DNA of 7,917 bases from an uncultured Clostridia bacterium (lineage in GTDB: Bacteria > Bacillota > Clostridia > RGIG6154): positions 1 through 7,917 of the forward strand of contig CAKSHV010000057.1 of NCBI GenBank assembly GCA_934457515.1, in the 5' to 3' direction. The position numbers and the translations under genes are program-made. This document shows positions 5,753-7,917 of the stretch, in pieces (within the stretch, counting starts at the first letter, position 1; each line of letters begins with the position of its first letter). A model generated the notes under the pieces. That model was not told the origin of the DNA and ran no database searches. It was given only the letters and a program-made list of their open reading frames with translations.

Positions 5753-6800
5753 ATAATGTTATTGTATTTTGATATTTTGTCCGCAGCGTGTTGTCAAAAT
5801 CGGTAATATGGTCAAGGGATTGACCCGTTCCGATGGCAACGCACGAAATGGCGTCTGCCGCAACCTCAACCTTAATGCCCGTTTCGCGCTGCAGCAGCTT
5901 GTCAAGCCCGTAAATCAGGCTGCCGCCGCCCGTTAAGGTTATGCCGCGGGTGCTGATGTCACCAATCAGTTCGGGCGGAGTGTTTTCCATAACGGTGTGA
6001 ATCGCCTCGCAGATTCTCGAAACCGGCTCTTCAAACGCCTCGAACGTTTCTTCGGAAGAAATCGTAATGGTCTGCGGCAGTCCCGAAACTAAACTTCTGC
6101 CCTTCACGGTGCAGCTTATGGTTTCATCGCGGAAATATACGCTGCCCACCTGCTTTTTAATCTCCTCTGCCGTCCTGTCGCCGATGGCAATGTTATACTT
6201 TTTGCGCAAATATTTAATCAGCGCCTCGTCAAACTCATCCCCCGCAACTTTAATCGATTCGCTCGTCACAATGCCGCCAAGCGAAATGACTGCAATATCG
6301 GTCGTGCCGCCGCCGATGTCTACAATCATCGAGCCGTACGGCTTTGCAATATCAATTCCCGCGCCGATTGCAGCTGCAATCGGCTCTTCTATAATGTGGA
6401 CGCTGCGCGCACCCGCATGCATGGTCGCATCAATAACCGCTCTCTGCTCCACCTCGGTCACGCCGCTCGGCACGCAAACAATAACACGCGGCTTAAAAAG
6501 CTTAGACATATTCACCTTGCCGATAAAATATTTCAGCATTTTTTCGGTTGACTCATAGTCGGAAATCACGCCGTCTTTCAGCGGCTTAATCGCCACAATA
6601 CTGCCCGGCGTTCTGCCGATCATTTCCTGCGCCTCTATGCCGACCTTCATCACTCTGCCGTTATTTTTATCAATCGCCACAACCGACGGTTCGCGGATTA
6701 CAATGCCCTTGTCCTTCACGTATACCAAAACCGAGGCTGTGCCCAAGTCGATGCCGATGTCTGTGCCGAACCGCAGCATTTTCTTAAAAAAATCAAACAT
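5751..6800 (-). CDS. mreB: Rod-shape-determining protein MreB (bacterial actin)
   Basis: MreB polymerises with ATP into membrane-bound filaments that steer the elongasome and lateral cell-wall synthesis. The actin-fold motifs are present: phosphate-1 DIGIDLGTASVLVY (14-27), KPLKDGVISDYE (72-83), CVPSGVTEVEQRAVIDAT (109-126), EEPIAAAIGAG (138-148), phosphate-2 DIGGGTTDIAVISLGG (161-176), GDRTAEEIK (207-215) and the adenosine motif TLTGGGS (288-294). The CVPSG...AVIDA...AGAR segment resembles MreB more than Mbl. The 349 residues are slightly long. The N-terminus MFDFFKKMLRF is an amphipathic helix-like extension that probably aids membrane binding, and the C-terminal tail beyond about residue 331 is poorly conserved. 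AAGGAG lies 10 nt upstream of the ATG. The gene stands alone between its own promoter and a terminator; mreC and mreD are not adjacent. Confidence 0.95.
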   Translation of the reverse strand: MFDFFKKMLRFGTDIGIDLGTASVLVYVKDKGIVIREPSVVAIDKNNGRVMKVGIEAQEMIGRTPGSIVAIKPLKDGVISDYESTEKMLKYFIGKVNMSKLFKPRVIVCVPSGVTEVEQRAVIDATMHAGARSVHIIEEPIAAAIGAGIDIAKPYGSMIVDIGGGTTDIAVISLGGIVTSESIKVAGDEFDEALIKYLRKKYNIAIGDRTAEEIKKQVGSVYFRDETISCTVKGRSLVSGLPQTITISSEETFEAFEEPVSRICEAIHTVMENTPPELIGDISTRGITLTGGGSLIYGLDKLLQRETGIKVEVAADAISCVAIGTGQSLDHITDFDNTLRTKYQNTITL

Positions 6801-6838
6801 TTCCGCTTCACTCCTTAAAATCTTTTCCTTGTCTGTCC

Positions 6839-6867
6839 ATTATACATGATATTCCAAAAAAAATCAA
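6839..6867 (-). promoter_or_regulatory. Sigma-A promoter of mreB
   Basis: On the minus strand, TTGATT (6867-6862) and a perfect TATAAT (6844-6839) are separated by exactly 17 bp, and the bases before the -10 read ATG, giving TG directly adjacent to the hexamer. Transcription would start near 6832, about 31 nt before the mreB ATG, with AAGGAG inside the leader. It lies back to back with the yggS promoter. Confidence 0.85.
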
Positions 6868-6884
6868 TTGTTTTTTGAAATTTG

Positions 6885-6913
6885 TTGCGTTAAACGCATA
6901 AAAGTGGTATAAT
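6885..6913 (+). promoter_or_regulatory. Sigma-A promoter of the yggS operon, extended -10
   Basis: TTGCGT (6885-6890) and a perfect TATAAT (6908-6913) are separated by 17 bp, with an upstream TGG giving an extended -10 (TGGTATAAT). The expected start near 6919-6921 falls within the ribosome binding site AGGGTGAT (6918-6925), so the leader is only about 8-10 nt. Confidence 0.85.
6886..6898. repeat. 13-bp dyad TGCGTTAAACGCA over the yggS promoter; candidate operator
   Basis: TGCGTT (6886-6891) and AACGCA (6893-6898) are perfect inverted arms around one A. The dyad covers most of the -35 element and the first part of the spacer, where a bound repressor would block RNA polymerase. No known regulator was recognised from the motif, and no regulator gene lies next to it. 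Confidence 0.4.
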
Positions 6914-6928
6914 AGACAGGGTGATAGT

Positions 6929-7555
6929 ATGCGATATAAAGAAATTTCAGACGAAGTGAAAACACTTGCAAACGGACGCGACGTATCCTTAATCTGCGTC
7001 AGCAAATACCACACCGAAGAAGAAATCATGCAGATTTATAATATGGGTCAGCGCGATTTTGGCGAAAATAAGGTGCAGGATTTGTTAAAAAAAGAAGAAG
7101 ATTTGCCCAAAGACATCAAGTGGCACTTGCTTGGGCATCTGCAAACCAACAAGGTAAAGCACATCATTGGCAAAACTGTTCTCATCCATTCGCTGGACAG
7201 CCTGCATTTGGCAGCCGAAATTCAAAAGCACTCCGAAAATGCGGGAGTAATTACAAACTGCCTGGTTCAGGTCAATTCCACCGGCATTGAAGACCGCTAC
7301 GGCGTGCCATATGATTCTCTTTCGTCTTTTATTGACGAGGTGGAGAAAAACATGCCGAATATTCGTTTGTGTGGTATGATGGGCATGGCGCCGAAAGACG
7401 AAAACCCGACGCCCTACTTTGAAAAACTGCACGAGGCGTTTTTAAATTCCAAATTAAGCGGCGGCATTTTGTCCATGGGCATGAGCGCCGATTTTAAAGA
7501 GGCGATAGCGTGCGGCTCAACCATGGTTCGAATCGGCAGAATTATATTTGAATAA
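6929..7555 (+). CDS. yggS: YggS/PLPBP-family pyridoxal 5'-phosphate homeostasis protein
   Basis: Family members (YggS, YlmE, human PLPBP) bind PLP in an alanine-racemase-like barrel without known enzymatic activity, and buffer the cofactor and amino/keto acid pools in the cytoplasm. The PLP lysine is Lys26 in ICVSKYHTEEEI (22-33). Other family blocks are QRDFGENKVQDL (41-52), WHLLGHLQTNKVK (65-77), IHSLDS (86-91), LVQVN (112-116), RLCGMMGMAP (146-155) and the phosphate-binding stretch LSMGMSADFKEAIACGSTMV (181-200) followed by RIGRIIF. At 208 residues it is slightly shorter than the usual ~220-230, mainly at the N-terminus. The usual E-x-x-K-x-G segment after the VNxx strand reads IEDRYGV (120-126). 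The start is close behind AGGGTGAT, and no alternative in-frame start exists upstream. It is 23 nt from the next gene and apparently in one operon with it. The sepF/ylm division genes common beside it in Firmicutes are absent here. Confidence 0.93.
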   Translation: MRYKEISDEVKTLANGRDVSLICVSKYHTEEEIMQIYNMGQRDFGENKVQDLLKKEEDLPKDIKWHLLGHLQTNKVKHIIGKTVLIHSLDSLHLAAEIQKHSENAGVITNCLVQVNSTGIEDRYGVPYDSLSSFIDEVEKNMPNIRLCGMMGMAPKDENPTPYFEKLHEAFLNSKLSGGILSMGMSADFKEAIACGSTMVRIGRIIFE

Positions 7556-7578
7556 ATACTTTTAAAGGAGTTTTACAT

Positions 7579-7917
7579 ATGAAATACATTGTGTTTTTGG
7601 GGGACGGCATGGCAGACTACCCCTGTGAGGACCTTAACGGCAAAACACCGCTTGAGCTTGCCAAAAAGCCGAATATGGATTATTTTGCGCAGCACGGCGT
7701 GTGCGGCACGGCAAAAACAGTGCCGGACGGCATGAAACCGGGCAGCGACACCGCAAACCTTTCGGTTATGGGCTATGCGCCCGAAATTTACTACACGGGC
7801 CGTTCGCCTTTAGAGGCCGTATCTGTCGGCGTTCCGCTGGATGATACCGATATTACGTTCCGCGCCAACTTAGTTACCCTGTCGGACGAGGAAAACTATG
7901 CCGACAAAACCATGATT
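7579..7917 (+). CDS. apgM: Archaeal-type cofactor-independent phosphoglycerate mutase / proposed homoserine kinase, N-terminal part
   Basis: The frame is open from the ATG to the window edge, giving the first 113 residues of a protein usually about 400 long. It belongs to the alkaline-phosphatase superfamily. The metal-binding N-terminus is MKYIVFLGDGMADYP (1-15), with Asp9 the likely metal ligand, followed by GKTPLELAKKPNMD (21-34). The segment PGSDTANLSVMGY (54-66) contains the expected phosphorylated Ser56. YTGRSPLEA (72-80) and FRANLVT (94-100) are also family blocks. ApgM proteins interconvert 2- and 3-phosphoglycerate without 2,3-bisphosphoglycerate. A bacterial subgroup of this family has been proposed to be homoserine kinases in threonine synthesis; the visible part does not decide between them. 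AAAGGAG (7564-7570), 8 nt before the ATG, supports the start, and the 23-nt gap indicates an operon with yggS. Confidence 0.9.
   Translation, partial: MKYIVFLGDGMADYPCEDLNGKTPLELAKKPNMDYFAQHGVCGTAKTVPDGMKPGSDTANLSVMGYAPEIYYTGRSPLEAVSVGVPLDDTDITFRANLVTLSDEENYADKTMI

Noticed and set aside
6067..6558. 163-codon open frame on the plus strand inside mreB
   Set aside because: It is antisense to the conserved actin motifs of mreB, starts without a ribosome binding site and matches no family I know.
1..7917. Novel defence, mobile or CRISPR-type system
   Set aside because: All intact genes belong to recognisable housekeeping or carbohydrate families; no repeats, transposase, integrase, nuclease or toxin-like genes were seen.

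Overview
The window looks like chromosomal DNA of a low-to-moderate GC Gram-positive anaerobe, most likely a member of the Clostridia. The support is strong AAGGAG-type ribosome binding sites, compact operons, vegetative sigma-A promoters, simple hairpin-plus-T terminators, and the combination of a one-step diaminopimelate dehydrogenase, an MreB with Firmicute-like signatures and an archaeal-type phosphoglycerate mutase homologue. This placement is inference from gene content; no rRNA or other taxonomic marker is present. No tRNA, rRNA, CRISPR array, insertion sequence, phage gene or attachment site was seen.

Layout, left to right. (1) Bases 1-305 are the 3' end of a Gfo/Idh/MocA-type sugar or inositol oxidoreductase, followed by a perfect 14-bp hairpin. 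(2) Bases 376-2830 form a tight plus-strand operon: dtd (D-aminoacyl-tRNA deacylase), a WYL-domain transcription factor, and ddh (meso-diaminopimelate dehydrogenase). Gaps are 13 and 21 nt, and the operon ends in a strong terminator at 2836-2870. (3) Bases 2831-3015 are a convergent intergenic region with two hairpins. (4) Bases 3016-5675 are a carbohydrate-use locus: an AraC-family regulator on the minus strand and, divergent from it, a family 2 glycoside hydrolase. The 134-bp region between them contains both promoters and an 8-bp direct repeat with a 21-bp period, a plausible regulator site. (5) Bases 5751-6800 carry mreB on the minus strand, as a single gene with its own promoter and a bidirectional terminator shared with the hydrolase gene. 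(6) From 6929, a plus-strand operon starts with a YggS/PLPBP-type pyridoxal-phosphate homeostasis protein and continues into an archaeal-type cofactor-independent phosphoglycerate mutase / proposed homoserine kinase, cut by the window edge.

Functionally this is mostly housekeeping. Ddh makes meso-diaminopimelate for peptidoglycan and lysine, and MreB organises where peptidoglycan is inserted. Dtd removes D-amino acids from tRNA. YggS handles the PLP cofactor. The AraC/hydrolase pair is the one clearly accessory module, for an unidentified glycoside. I do not see a new defence, mobile or otherwise undescribed system. The points most worth a second look are the AraC operator-like repeat, the divergent active-site surroundings of the hydrolase, the dtd-WYL-ddh linkage, the dyad over the yggS promoter with its very short predicted leader, and the true role of the last gene.
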